From Moniliella sp. 'wahieum' (Eukaryota; Basidiomycota; Moniliellomycetes; Moniliellales; Moniliellaceae): 64,000 nucleotides of DNA. Below, piece by piece: positions 35,356 to 47,835 of this stretch; the stretch's first letter is position 1; the number at the start of each line of letters is the position of its first letter. The translations under genes and the position numbers were made by a program. The notes beneath the pieces are model-generated. The model ran no database searches and had not been told where the DNA came from. It saw only the letters and a program-made list of their open reading frames with translations. The stretch lies in the NCBI GenBank assembly GCA_003971905.1, contig RSEE01000092.1:186001-250000 (forward strand), given 5' to 3'.

Positions 35356-38300
35356 TCAGGCCTCACAGGTCGGGGAAGGCACGGACTCAAGCGCCGAGGC
35401 AACCGAGTACTCCGACGCACTCGACACGGCACTTGCAGTACTCTTAGTTCGTCCCAGGTCGGCGGAGACATGCATGACATCGGTCGCGCGGGGCACATTG
35501 ACATTAAGCCCCGTCGAAGGTTCCAGCACACGATCACGTTCGAACATGCTAGCCAAGGAAGCGGTGCGGGCGGAGGAGCGACGTGCGAGGCGCGGAGTGG
35601 ATCCCTGTGGTGTGGCCGGAGGAAAGTAAGCGAAGTGGGACGGTGGCGTACGTACGTCCATCGAGGTCCGACGCGAAGCAGCTTCCCTCGTTTCCAGTGC
35701 AGCCACCTTGCTGCGTACCGAGGGTACCATTCGACCCAAGGGCGCAGGAGAGGGCGAGAGCGAGAGCGCGGGCGGTCGGTCGCTCGGCCCGTCAGAGGCG
35801 CCGAGTAAGGCGGCAAAGAGAGCGTCGGCGGGACGTAGGGCCCACCCGGGCGGACAGGTACGCGGCTCGGTCTTCGTTGGTGACGAGGCGGGCGATCGGA
35901 GTGGGCTAGGGTGAGAGGACCAACCGCGCGGGGTGGTGGTTGGGTCAGGCGCGCGGCGTGAGCGTGCGCCTGCGCGTGCAAGGGCGCAGGCTATGGTCGC
36001 CGTAGAGCGATGCGGGAGCGCAGTCGAGGTCGAGTCGGTCGAGTGGACCGAGCCAAGGGATGTGATGCTCAAATCGCGACTATGGTCCGCCTCGACCAGA
36101 GGAGGCAACGGGGCCTTGTCCCAACCTGTCTGGCTCATGGTCGAGTCGGTAGAGTGGGACGTATCCCACTCTGCCTGTCTCGCCTCGTCGCGGCCCGGCC
36201 CAAGACAATGCCACCTCATCAATCGACTCATCGTTCAGCCGCACCGACTTGTCCCCGGCGTCCTGGCAATCTGCCGGTTAGGGTCGCCATCAGGATCGCC
36301 ATGTGCATCAGCAGCATGCCAGCACGTCGTTCGGGTCGACGTAAGGTCGTTTGAGCGAGGTGCAGAGCAGCGGGTCCGGGGACACCCGCGCGAGGCAAAG
36401 TAAGAGCAAGAGGTATAGCTGGCTGGACGGACGGCGCAGCAGGTTGCGCAGCTAGACGGGCTTGGCGTTGTGCGAGGATGGCCTGGGGCAGCGCGTGGGC
36501 GTTGAAGGCGGTCGAACGGGGAGGTAGAACGTGACTCTACCTCGGAACGCCGAAGACAGTTGGTCATCGTCAATCGAGATGCCCAGCCCCAGGAGATCCA
36601 TCTTGCTTGCCCGCCCGCCTCGGCTTCCGGCTGAACCGAGCCGTTACGCCGCGCCGTCGCACTGCGGATGGCCGAGTGAATGAAGTCGAGCGACTTTTTG
36701 GTGAGCCACATGACGGCCCCGTCGCGGCGCCCCATTCTCCCCCGCAGCTTGAGACGGCAGAGGCACAGGAGCGTCGGCCGGGGCTTGGTGCCGAAACAGA
36801 GGGATGGGGCCTCGGTGCCGGCCACCCGAGACCGTGGCCTCGCCTTGGCGGGATGCTGGCGGAGGAAAGACAAATGGTCGTAGGCGAGACTGGCCGTTCT
36901 TGGAACAGGGCGAACGATTGGCAGGTTTCTTGGGGCTGCCCATGGCCTCGGCCGAACGGACTCGAGCAATGCGGTCGGCATCCATGGTCGGGGAAGCAAG
37001 GAGTTGGGTGCCGTAGGTCGAAGGGGGAGGGTCAAGCGAAAGAAAGTTGACCACTGTGACGGGCAACTCGACCGAGACGTGAGACGCCATAGCGCTCTGG
37101 ACCGAAACCTTGATGCTGTACAGGACCTCGAGGTAGCGACTGCGGGCCATGGTAAGAGCTTGAGGGGGCAGCAGCATCCAGTGCGTAAACTCATCGTTTC
37201 CCCTGCCTCGGCCCCAGGCCACCACCCACGAGCGGTGAGATCGCCATTGGCGCCTCTCTGTCCAGCCTCCATGGTCTCCTCGATCAACTTCTTGCGACTG
37301 GTGGTGGTAGAGCAAGCGTCGGGGTCAAGGTAGCCATATTTGCCTTCGGGACCAATGTCCAAGTCTTCTTGAGGACGGAAAAGCGTGACGGTACGCACGA
37401 GCGAGAGCGTGACACCCTTGATCTAGCAATCCGAGTTAATGTCAGCCATATGGGACGGGGGGGATGGATGGGATGGTAGAGGGGATGAGATAACAGAGGG
37501 GAGGAAGGGCCAACATACTTTTTTGTCCGTTTCGTTATTAACTTTGACACGGATGTAGACTCTCTGACCAGCAACCCAAGAGGGCCGATGGAGGTAGACA
37601 GAGAGGTAGACCTTTCCCGGTCCGCCCATGAAGAGGCTCTTGGAGGCCGAGCATGAATGGGTAGGGAGCACTGGCCAAGACAGCCGCGGGGTTGAGGTAA
37701 GGGTAAAGTTCGACTTGGCGGTAAAAGGGGCGATCGAGCCTGGGTCCTGGTCTCCACTACGGACCTTGACAGAGGCAATGGCAATGTACCGCACGGCAGC
37801 GTGTTTGCCATAGTAGACTCCCTTGGCACCCTTGCCCACTGGTACCTCGAGCGTAAAGGGATCACATGTTCCCCTTCGCGTGCGGCAAAGTAACCTTCTT
37901 CGTCCATTGTACTCGCGTACAAGTTCGGGCGCGTCGAGGGCCTTGGGGCCTGGCGACATGGACGGGGAACCATGAAGAATAAAGTTATCTTCGTCGCCAG
38001 TGACAATGGTGGCCTGGTGGTAAAACAGGTGGGCGTATCCTGGCCTACCAACTCTTCAAACCCCAGCACGCGCACCTTGGGCTGGCTCAGACGGATCAAA
38101 CCGCGCTTATCGCTCTCCTTGGGGATCTTGAGTACCATGGACCCAACCAGTCTCCCGCCCTCGACGACCAGGTCCGACTCGAGCCGTAGATCCAGCTTGA
38201 CACGCATGCTGCTGCGGTCGTGCTCGAGTTGACCCTGTATCCGGCACATATGCTCCTCCCGCGAATCGGAACGCTGGCCATACCAGCTCGTCCCGAGGTA

Positions 38301-39183
38301 GACATCCGTGGTTTGGCCCCCAAGACGCGCGACAGTTCTTGGGAGCGAAGGAGCGGGTGAGGCGTGGCACTGAGCAGGGTACCGGCGCGGTCCAAGGCGT
38401 AGGAATCCTTGATTGGACTGGAAGGGAGGGAGGCGGTAGCAGAGTTGATAGGCCAAGAGGGCGAGTAAGAGGTGACAAAGGACGGGTTGGCTGTGCTCAT
38501 CTGGGTAGAGTGGGGGATTGGGCTTGTTTCTGTGAGGTCCGGGGGGAACTGGGCGGAAAGGGAGTTGAGGGCGTGAAGGGCTTCACGGTGCTCGGCCTGG
38601 GAAACCCTTCTTCCTCCTGCTTGTCTCCGGGCGGGGAAGGAGGGATGAAAAGGCAAGAAAACATCGTTCTCTTGCACGGCATGGGGCGGCGGTGAGAATG
38701 GGCCGAAGCGCCGAGGGACACAGACGAAGGCGGAGGCGGAGGGGGTTGCGGTGCAGAAACAGAATCCGGAGGGGCAGTCATGAGGTGCGCTCTGGGCGTG
38801 GGCGAGGCACGGTTGGCAAATTGCTGGTACGCCCTGGCCTCGGCCCGCGATGCGCCGCCCTGGCCAGGAGGAGCGGGGTGCGCCAGCTGGCCGACCTGGT
38901 ACATGGGCTGAGCCACGACGGGGGCAGCGGCGGCCGAGGCGGCGCGGCGGTGGCCGCGGCTGGGCGAGCGCTGCGGAGAGCGGTGCGGAGAGCGCGGGGG
39001 TGGGGGCGCTGGGGCGAGCGCTGGGGCGAGCGCTGGGGCGAGCTGTCGGGCGAGAGGGCGAGAGGCGGGGCGGAGGCGGTGTGTGGGCGTGGGAGTAGGA
39101 GGCGCGCGGGGGACGCCGAGGGCGTGACGGCGGGGGGCGGCGATGCCTGCGCCCGGGCGGTGGCGGCGATGGCGGAGCCCCAT
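35356..39183 (-). CDS. Alpha-arrestin family protein
   Basis: Alpha-arrestins are adaptors that recruit a Rsp5-type ubiquitin ligase to plasma-membrane transporters. The N-terminus is Pro/Ser/Arg-rich, with repeats of SPQRSP. Then come MSTANPSFVTSYSPSW, the arrestin N-domain (VKLDLRLESDLVVEGGRLVG, SQPKVRVLGFEELVGQDT, FTLEVPVGKGAKGVYYGK, RYIAIASVKVRSGDQDPGS), the linker GKVYLSVYLHRPSWVAGQRV and YIRVKVNNETDKK. An intron at 37423-37518 (GTATGT donor) joins DKK to IKGVTLSLVRTVTLFRPQED. The C-domain has SIKVSVQSAMASHVSVELPV and VNFLSLDPPP. A long Ser-rich tail follows and ends SPTCEA at 35356. I did not find a clear PPxY motif, possibly hidden by frame breaks. The start is uncertain: the ATG at 39183 is the outermost in a suitable frame. 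Confidence 0.75.
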
Positions 39184-41540
39184 GCGGCCGAGTGGGTGGA
39201 GATGGAGGTGGTGGGGGGGGGGTGGCTTTGGTGGGTGGGGGGACGGGCGGTGGGCGACGAAGCAGCGTCACGCGCCCCACGCACCACCCATCACGTGATA
39301 CATCGCCCACCACTGCCCCGTGCGGACGGCTTGTTTTGTTTCAAGCTTTCAGCGTGGCGCCCATCCAGCATCCAACATGCATCTTCCGTCCACGTTCAGT
39401 TCACGTTTACCATCCACATCCATCATCCATCATCCGCCCGCACCGCCAGACAAAAAGCGGGGGTGGATGTCTGGCTGCGGCATGTGGCGCGCACAGCCGC
39501 CCTCTCGCGCCTAGCCTGCACTCTCCCGCCGGCCTCTTCCACCTCCGTTCGCCCACATCCTCGCCCCCGTCCGCCCACTCCATCCCCGAACTCAGATTCA
39601 GACTAGACCAGCAATCGGGAACGCCGTGTGTGTGCCGTGTGATGCCCTACATGCAATCACATGTGGATCGGCCCGCCTTGGTCCCCATTTCCCGGGTGCC
39701 GGTTCCCATTGCTTCAACCATCATCATTAATCATTCTTCTTGGTGTCGAGGACGTTGAGGGTTGTGACTTCGATTGTAACCGATAGTAACCCGGTAACCG
39801 GTCACTGGGTCACCGTTGACTCGTTGAGGGAGTTTCACGTGTTGGGTTCCAACATCAACGTCTCATCGTCGAAATGTTGAAGTTCAACTTGGACCGACAG
39901 CCTGTGGATCGAATGTAGAGAGTGTGCAGGAAAGAGAAGGATTCAATTTCATGATCGACGTTCGGGATGTGCGTTGTTTTCCTTTTTGTCCTGCCAACTA
40001 AAAAGACACCTTCTCGTCACGCTTGACGTCAAGCTTGACCCATCGCACAATCTTCGGGAACGTACGTTGAACGGTAGTGTACCTGGGCGGCCGCCGCTCA
40101 GGCGCTCAGGAGCACCTGGCCAACCTGCAAACTTTCCCACCTCACCGAAGTACTGACTACTACTTATATATAGTAGCACTGGAGAGTAGTCGGACTGGCA
40201 CGTGACCAAGCCCCAAATGCACGGTACTGACCACGGGAGCAAAATAATGATGAATGAGCGCAATGAGCCAAGTACCTGCGCTAGTAGATTCTCATCCTCC
40301 CCCAGATTAACAAACCGCTGTGTAATTGTGTGTTGTTACTAGGAGTAGCTTCTACCCAAGTGCACCCAAACCCACAAAGTCCGTCCTGCTCGGGCTGTGA
40401 CGGTGCAGTACACTTATAGGGGAGGAACGAGAGGATGGCGAATCAGTCTACTAAAAAACTATAATACTAAAAAGTCGTTGCGACCCTCTGACCTCAACTT
40501 GCCCCACTCGTTTGTTCCATCCTTATTAGTTACTTCTGTGCACGTCCCTCCTGTGCAAGCAGGCTTAGTTCCCCTTCCTCCTATGCAAGCAGCCTGAGTC
40601 CATCTTGATCCGCCCCGCACCGAAAAAAACGAGGCGTCAACATATCCATGGGCTCTTCCGCCCCATATATCCATGGACTCTCTTCCGCCCCATTCTCGCC
40701 GTGTCGCCGCCATGTGGCCACTCTGGATGGCTATCTGGCAGGATGCAGCATAAGGGGAACGACAAGAGGCTGAATGTGAATTGGGACATGATGTATGGTG
40801 TATGATGCTACAGGGGAGGGAAGAGACGCGTGCCGAGATCGAGATGGAACGGGGATCATAATGTGATGTACTGATGTACCGAGGTTAGGCCTTAGGAGTC
40901 GTACCCACAAAGAACAACGCACAACTCACCAAGCACAACGCACAACGCACCATCGGAGGAGGAACAGAAGAACGAAAACGAAAACGAAAACGAGAACAAA
41001 ACGAAGCCGACAGAACGGACAGAACGGACGAGACGGACGAGACGGACAGAACTGAGTAGCAGAGTTCAACTGCTACTACCGCCGTGCAGGTAAGCCAACT
41101 CCAGCCAACCCAGCCACCCAGCCAACCCAGCCAACCCAGCCAACCCACACCACCAACCTTGGGATAGTACGCTAACACCCCACCAGCACACCAGCCCAAC
41201 ACCCCAACACCATACGATACCACGAGCCAAGCAAGGCCCATGAAAAAAAAAGAAAAAAGCTGTGGGGTCTACGGTGGTACGACAGAGCGCCTTAGCCTTA
41301 CCCCGGGGGGGCATGGAGCGTGGGGCGCGGTGACCAGTGACTAGTGAGCTAGTGAGGGAGGAAGGGGGTCCAAAGGCACAGTTGAGTTGCAAACAAACAG
41401 AGTCCAACGAGACAGATCAGCAAAAACCACGCGTCACGCGCACACAACAGAGCGAGCGAGCGAGCGAGGGTGGGGGGGGGGTGGGGGGGGTAGCACGTTC
41501 AACGTCCAACGTCCAACGTCCAACGTTCAACGTTCCACAT
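39184..41540. other. Gene-poor intergenic region with assorted repeats
   Basis: This 2.4 kb region contains the arrestin promoter, a palindrome GTTGAA-G-TTCAAC (39876-39888), a TATATATAG stretch near 40164, an AACGGAC/GACGGAC tract (41010-41053), tandem CCAACCCAGC units (41101-41148), a GAGC run (41451-41466) and CAACGTC copies (41499-41540). I see no gene on either strand. Confidence 0.55.
41101..41148. repeat. Tandem CCAACCCAGC repeat
   Basis: Four to five copies of a ten-base unit with small variations, in non-coding DNA downstream of the sedolisin gene. Confidence 0.85.
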
Positions 41541-43238
41541 TCAAGGAACGTTCAAGACTTTTTCAGGGCAAGTGACCAAGGGGTCAAAGTTGAGGTAACC
41601 CAATCCGGAAGCCAAGTCCCACCCTTGCGTGGCGGGGAGGACGCCGCATCCTGTGCCGCCTGTAGATCCGTGCGTGATATCGGTGACCAAGTCAGGGTGG
41701 TGGTACAACCTAGAATGGAGGAAGCCAAGACGAGACTTGTTCATGTGCTGGCGCTTGTTATTGGCCAAAGCAAGGATACTAGCTGCGACAGGGGCAGCGA
41801 CCGACGTGCCTGCGATGGTACGGTTGTACCCGACGACGTAGACGGGTACGTTGAGTCCGGCAGCTGCGATGTCAGGGAACGCGCGGCCAAAGGACGTGTT
41901 GGCGCGACTGTGAATGTCGGCGCGCGCTTGGTCTAGGTACGCACGCACAGCACGACGTTGGTACTTGGGACGAGCAAAGTGGGTGCTAAACCCCGCTCCG
42001 CTCTGGTACGATTTGGTCCCGTCCACCGCACGTACCGGGTCAAAGTTTTGCGTTCCGCCCACACTCAGCACGTACGGGCACCCGCCGGGTACGGCGCGGT
42101 CCATTTGGTCTTGCATCCGTGTTGGGTGCCGTGGGATCCGTCGACGCCCGCATCGCCCGAGGCAAATACCACGGTCGTTCCTAGTGCCGTCAACTTTTGC
42201 ACGACCGAGCACAGTTCCTGCGCATGCGCTTTGGATACATCCGTTTCGTCCGTGCCGAACGAGACGCTGATCACACCGGGCAACTCGTTGCCATGGTAAT
42301 TGTCCAACACGTAGCGCAGCGCCAAGGTAAACTCGGTGCTCATGTCCAGCGTCTGGGACCACCGTACTTGATCATACCCATATTGAGCGCGCAGCAATCC
42401 CAGCAATCACCTCAGCGTCGACGTACCCTTCGCTGCCGTGGCCGGGGACGCCAGGTGCTTCAGCGCCCGCCTTGGACGCGTTGACTTTGAAGTGGAAATT
42501 GTCAATGTCATGAATCTTCGGACGGTACTGGTGCAGGTAGTGGTGCACATCCGCCTCGTCTGCCCCGGCACCGCCAAGGAGGAGAATCATCAGGTCGAGC
42601 GTGCCGTTAATCGGCTTGGGCTTCCAATGCCCGGCACCGTAAAAGTGGCGAAGACATTCGGGCGTGACCAGATCGTCGCGGCAGGTGTTGGGGTCCTCGT
42701 TGATCGCCTTGGTTTGGGCGGCAGTGATGACGTTGGCCGAGGCCGGGTCGGGGCGGGAGGCTGACGTGAGCGCACGGGAGGTCGAGTGGGCCGTGAAGGG
42801 ATACACATCGGTGATCATGTGCTGCAGCTGGGAAGGGATGTGGAGCTGGTGCGGCTGCATGGTAGCCGAGTGCGGGCTGCGGCGGTGGATGGGCGTAGAC
42901 CAGACGGACTGGGCTTGGTCGAGGGAGCTGAGGACAGTGAGGCGGTCGCCCATGTCGTTGAGTTGGATGTTGTTGGGGTGGACGCCCTTGGAGACGAGGA
43001 AGGCTTTGATCGCATCGACGTGGGCCGAGGGGCCGGCGACATAGCTCTTCAGTTCGTCGCGGCTGAGCCAGGGTGCGCCAGACTCGGACACGGCGAGCAT
43101 GCGTGCCTCCAATGCGTCCGAGTCGGCGGGCGCAAGGCTGATGTGGTAGGTGATCTTGTCGCTGGATTGGGTGGAGGCGGAGGCGGAGGCGGCGGTGGCC
43201 AGGGCGGCCAGGGCCAGGGCCCAGAGGTTGGCGAGCAT
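41541..43238 (-). CDS. Secreted sedolisin (tripeptidyl-peptidase, S53)
   Basis: Sedolisins are acid serine-carboxyl proteases that many fungi secrete to degrade protein. The ATG at 43238 opens a hydrophobic signal peptide (LWALALAALATAASASAS), then a pro-domain with ITYHISLAPADSDALEARML, WLSRDELKSYVAGPSAHVDA and HPNNIQLNDMGDRLTV. The catalytic domain shows GSEGYVDAEVIAGIA, with Glu and Asp four apart as in sedolisin, LPGVISVSFGTDETDVSKAH, VVFASGDAGVDGSHG with the oxyanion Asp, CPYVLSVGGTQNF, GAGFSTHFARPKYQ, FPDIAAAGLNVPVYV and AGTSVAAPVAASILAL with the nucleophilic Ser. The usual SGTS is AGTS here. Near the end DITHGSTGGTGC and GWDLASGLGYLNF supply the calcium site region. About 566 residues is normal. 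Frame changes occur near 42405 and 42085. Confidence 0.92.
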
Positions 43239-44330
43239 GGGGGGAGAGAAAGAAGGTGGGTGGGAGAGAAAGAAAGAAAGAAAGAGTGCAGGCCAGGACT
43301 GGCGACGTGAACACGGAGGGAAGTGAGTGATGCGAGGGGAGGGGGGGGGGGAGGGGAGGGGAGGGAGGGGAGTGCGAGGGAGAGAAGATGGAGGAGGTGG
43401 AGGAGGAGGTGGAGGTGGAGAAGCAGCAAAAGAAGAAGAGGGGTGGGATGGGAGAGGAAAGCCGCCAGCTTCCGCAGCAGACAGACGAGGTGGAGCGACG
43501 GCCCGCCAAGAAGCGTTGCTGAAAAGCTGGGCTGAAATTGAACCAGCCGACGGGTGAGCGAGGCATGGGCGATGTGTGATCCCTGCATCGTCGCTCGCCG
43601 CTGTGCATCGGCTCGTGTGCGCCACACAGGCGCCGTGCGGGGGCGAGCGAGCGTGCACGGGGAGGGTGCCCCGTGCGGGGAGGGTTGGTCCGTCCGACTG
43701 GCATGTTGAGTGCGGCGCGGCGGGCGCGGGGGCAGTGTGGTGGGAGCGACTGCCGATCTTGGGCAGGCTGCATGCACATCACATGCCCCACGTGTGGGCC
43801 ATCATACATCACATGTCACACATCACATGTTACACGTGTGCTGCAGCAGCGACCACGTCACCGTCACCGCGTCACCGCGCTTGCCCAAATGGGCAGATGG
43901 GCCACGTGATTCGGTTGCAGACCACCACCTCCTGCACATCTCCGCCCCACACCCTCCGCTCTTTCCCTATGTCCCTCTGTGTATATACACCCCCGTCAAA
44001 GCGCCTGCGCCCATCCAATGCGTGGGCGGCGGTGCGTGGCACGCATCCAGAACCGATATCGAACAAAGAAGCTGCATGGGGGGACCAGTGGAGAACGGGA
44101 GGAGAACGGGAGGAGAACAGGGAGGAGAAGGCCCAAGCAAGGATAGAAAGAGAGAGAGGTGGACAGGGGGGTAGGTACAGAGGCAAGAAGATGTGGAAGA
44201 TGGAGAGGAGAGGAGAAAGAAAGGGTGAGACGAAGGAAGGAGGAGGGGGGAAGGAAGGAAGGAGGAAGGAAGGAAGATCAATCACGACCCAATCGCTCGC
44301 TCCCTCCCTCCCGCGCAGGGAGATATCGCA
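43239..44330. promoter_or_regulatory. Upstream region of the sedolisin gene with clustered CACGTG sites
   Basis: Next to the start codon is a purine-rich tract (43240-43500). Three perfect CACGTG elements lie at 43789-43794, 43833-43838 and 43903-43908, with several CACATG copies between them, and a GTATATAC element at 43981-43988. CACGTG is the core for bHLH factors such as Cbf1, Pho4 or SREBP. No gene is evident, so the cluster most likely belongs to the sedolisin promoter, 550-670 bp from its ATG. Confidence 0.45.
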
Positions 44331-44405
44331 TCAGGTGTGGTACTGGGCCAGCTCGCGCTCCAGTGCATCTGAGGCGGGGGGTATCAAAAAAGCACGGCGG
44401 CCAAG

Positions 44406-44468
44406 CCAACCAGCAAACCAGCAAACCAGCAACCAGCAAACCAGCAAACCAGCAAACCAGCAACCAGC
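44406..44468. repeat. Tandem CAGCAAAC repeat
   Basis: Seven or so copies of CAGCAAAC or CAGCAAC in the DNA downstream of the kinase gene, followed by further A/C-rich DNA and then TGGACCCC copies near 44707-44744. Confidence 0.85.
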
Positions 44469-44806
44469 GGCAGAACCAAGCCATAAACAAGCACACAACC
44501 AACCAAAACAAACAAAGGCAGAGAGGCAGATAGGCCAAGAGGCAAAGAGGCGCAGCACAAGCCACACAGCCGGGGAGGGGCGCACAGATAAAAAAAAGTA
44601 AACTAGAGAGTCAGTCAGCTGTACCAAGAGAAAATCGAGCCAAGCGAGCCAAGTGGGACTCCCCCATCCCCTCCTCTCCTCCTCCCTTTTACCCCATTTA
44701 ACCCCTTGGACCCCTGGACCCCTGGACCCCTTGGACCCCTTGTGACCCTTGTGACCCTGGACCCCAAAGTCAAAGTCCCAAGAACCAGTACCAGTACCAG
44801 TACGCC

Positions 44807-47401
44807 TCACGTGTGCCCTCCGGGGGCACAGATGAGAACCCCCCAGACAGACAAGAGAGCTCGACGGAACTTGGTCGGAGCCTGGCCAAACTCATGATCG
44901 CGTGTGCCTTCCCTGGGCCGCGGGGGCTGGGCAATCGGACGACCATTGACACCGCGCGGACCACGGTAGGGTTCCATTTGCTCTTGCTCGTACGCGTGTC
45001 CCGCGTGTCCCGAGCCGAGAGCGTAACTGGTGCGGTAGGCAAGCGGCGCAGTAGGGTCCAGCTCACCCTCCCGCCCTGGAACGCGAACAGGCACGGGAAC
45101 GGGCACGGCAACAGGCCCAGGAGCGGTGATGGAGACGGGGACGGCAGCCGCGCCCGAACCGGAACTGGAACCAGCGTGATGGTGCGGGTCCAAGTCTGGC
45201 TGGGAAGGGTCCGGATCCAGGTCGAGAGCAAGGTCCTGGCTAGGCACCGACTGGACCTGAAAGTTGCCTGACCAAGCGCGCGACCGATGAGATTTCCCCC
45301 CCCCCGTACTGGATCGAGCCATGGTACCTGCGCCGCCGCCGCTCGAGCGCAAGCTCCATACGGGATCGCTATCGGTTGTCCAGGTAGGTCGATGACCTGG
45401 CCGACGCAAGCGCGCCAGTTCGTCCGCCAGTTCCGCCGCTGGGTCCAGCGCAACAGGCTCCGACTCGTACCCCACCAGATCCGTTACTTGGTCCGCCCCG
45501 TCCGGTCCAGAGGGCCCAGATATCATCTGCGTCCCACCTCCACCTTCACTCCGACTCAGGCCATTGGGCCCAGCAGTGGAAGGAGCAGTGACGGGGGTGC
45601 AGAGGTCCGGTGGCCGCGGGCGGAGAAGAGGTGGGCCAGCATCAAGAGGCCGTTGAAGCATTTCATGAGCCGTGGCAAACGAAGCTGAAGGTGCTTGAGG
45701 CGAGCCAACAGGCGCACGATCGGTCCACCGTCTTGCGCCTAGCCACAAACCACGCACGAGCCACGCACAGAGCACAGCAAGCGGAAAAGCGAAGCACGGG
45801 TCAACACGTCATGGCGAGGCTGGGGTCTCTCTCTCTCTCTTTCTCCTCTCTCTTTCTCGGGGGTCGGGAAAGGGCAAGGGGGGGAAAGGGGGGGGGGGGA
45901 AGAAAAGGGCAGGATAAGCGTGTCACGCCGGCGGGCGCGGCAGGGCAAGTCCGCGCAGCCCAGGGGCAACAGCAAAAATAGGGGGAGGGAGGAGGTTCGG
46001 AACAAGAAGGTGAAGACGTACCGCTAGGATTTTCAGTCACTTGGGCTTCCGGCACCGTCGCGGCCGGGGCATAGGCGTCCGAGCTGCTAAACACTTGGTC
46101 CCGGCTTGGCACGGGCAAACTAACCGGGCGGAAGCGGAAGAGAACATGCGTTCGCAGCCAAGTCAGTTGACATGCCTCACCCACACACACACACACACAC
46201 ACAACGGACAGCTGTCCGACAAAGAGAAACTGCAAGAAACATCAACCACACACGTACCTTTCTTGGCGACGGGGCTGTTGCGCAGCACGAGAATGGTACC
46301 GCACCTCGGCACGGAACGAGCGTACTTCGGCCAAAATCAAGTTGCGCATGCCCGCCACATCGTTGACATTCTCAAATCCAAAGTCAAACTTGGCAGGGCA
46401 AGCAGGTTCGTCGGCGGGATCGTGCCAGGCGGCGAGGTAAGGGTGTCGCAGTGCCTCTTCGCAGCTGATGCGCTTGGCCGGATCAAACGCCATGAGCTTG
46501 TCCAGCAAGTCGAGGGCGTCGGGGTTGGCGTTGGGGTATTTGACCGACCAGGGTACCTTGGGTTTGAACGGCAGGGAACGAACATAGTCTTGCGCCCGGT
46601 CGGAACCGATGCGGGACAAGGTGGCCTCCTCGGGGGTGCCCAAGACATCGAGGATCAAGTTGAGCTGGTCGACATAGTCGCGGCCCTTGAAGATAGGCCG
46701 GCCGCCGAGGAGTTCGGCGAGGATGCAGCCCACGCTCCAGAGGTCAATGGCGGTGCTGTAGTTTTGGAAGGAAAGCATAATCTCGGGGGCGCGGTACCAG
46801 CGCGTAGCCACATATTCGGTCATAAACCCGCCGCCCTGCATGCCGGCGTCGTCGGAAAAGCCACGGGCCAAGCCAAAGTCGCAGATCTTGAGGCCACAGT
46901 CGGCATTGACGAGGAGGTTGTTGGGCTTGAGGTCGCGGTGGAGGACGGAGGCCGAGTGGATATACTTGAGGCCGCAGAGGGTCTGGTAGATGAAGTTCTG
47001 GTAGTGGGCGTCGGTGAGGGGCTGGCCGGAGCGGATGATGGCGTGGAGATCGGCCTCCATGAGTTCCTCGTAGAGGTAGACCTCGTTGAAGGAGGTGGGG
47101 TCGATGATGTCCATGTCGTAGAGACAGGTGATTGGGGTGGCCGCGGAAGTGGCGCAGGAGCTTGATCTCGCGGAGGGCGCGCTTGGTGAGGATGCGCTTG
47201 TGGAAGATGTTGGTGACCTTCTTGACGGCGACGCCCTCGCCGGTGCGCTGGTGCATGGCGCTGGCGACGCAGCCGTAGGCGCCCTGGCCGAGCTCGCGGG
47301 TCATGACGTAGGCATTGTCGAGGAGGAAGGTCTGGCCGAGGACGGTGTAGGCGGTGCGAGCCGGCGCGGCGGCGGCGGTGGGCAGCGAGTAGGCCGTCCA
47401 T
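44807..47401 (-). CDS. Cell-wall-integrity MAP kinase (Slt2/Mpk1 type) with extended tail
   Basis: This ERK-like kinase ends the protein kinase C cell-wall-integrity cascade. The probable ATG is at 47401. Kinase blocks are [58 protein letters not shown], the TEY loop in [37 protein letters not shown] and [19 protein letters not shown], typical of Slt2 orthologues. Two introns are phase-exact: 46120-46257 (contains a CA repeat) joins RRQE to [11 protein letters not shown], and 45739-46021 joins TENPSG to [11 protein letters not shown]. The tail adds about 340 residues of Pro/Asp/Gly-rich sequence to a TGA at 44807-44809. A downstream segment, DALERELAQYHT then stop at 44331-44333 behind a CAG acceptor, may be an alternative last exon, since Slt2 proteins end in a LE-x-EL helix. 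Confidence 0.88.
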
Positions 47402-47835
47402 GGGGGTGGTGGTGGGTTAGGGGGGGGGGCAGCCAGGGGGCGCACCGGCCGTTATGTAGCGGGCTGCCCGCAGCGGCCACCACCGGCCACGGCGAGCACT
47501 GCCCCCGCGCCAAAGGCGTGCGCGCTTACCTCAGCCGTCGGACTTCCGGCGCTGTGGTGGAGCAGCGCATTGCAGCGCACAGCCGCCGCGCCCCGCCTGG
47601 CTGCGGCCGGCCAGCGCAGTTCCGCCCCTGCTTCCGCCCCGCTGCCCGTTTCAAAAGCGCGCTGGGCATCGTTTACTAATCGAACCCTACTGCTCGTGCG
47701 CGCGGCGGGCGCCAGTGTGCGTGCGTGCGGCCTCACGCCTGAGGGTTAGCCTGAGCACCTTGACCGCGCCCGGAAAAGTAGCCCGCCCGACATTTGCTTG
47801 CTTGCTTGGCCTCGACCGCTCCCGCCACCACCGCC
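47402..47835. promoter_or_regulatory. Divergent promoter between the MAP kinase and COX13
   Basis: This 434-bp GC-rich interval separates two divergent starts. It has G/C runs next to the kinase start and a pyrimidine-rich leader before COX13. I see no clear TATA or CCAAT box. Confidence 0.5.

Noticed and set aside
46180-46201. CA repeat as a coding repeat
   Set aside because: It falls within the phase-exact intron 46120-46257 of the MAP kinase.
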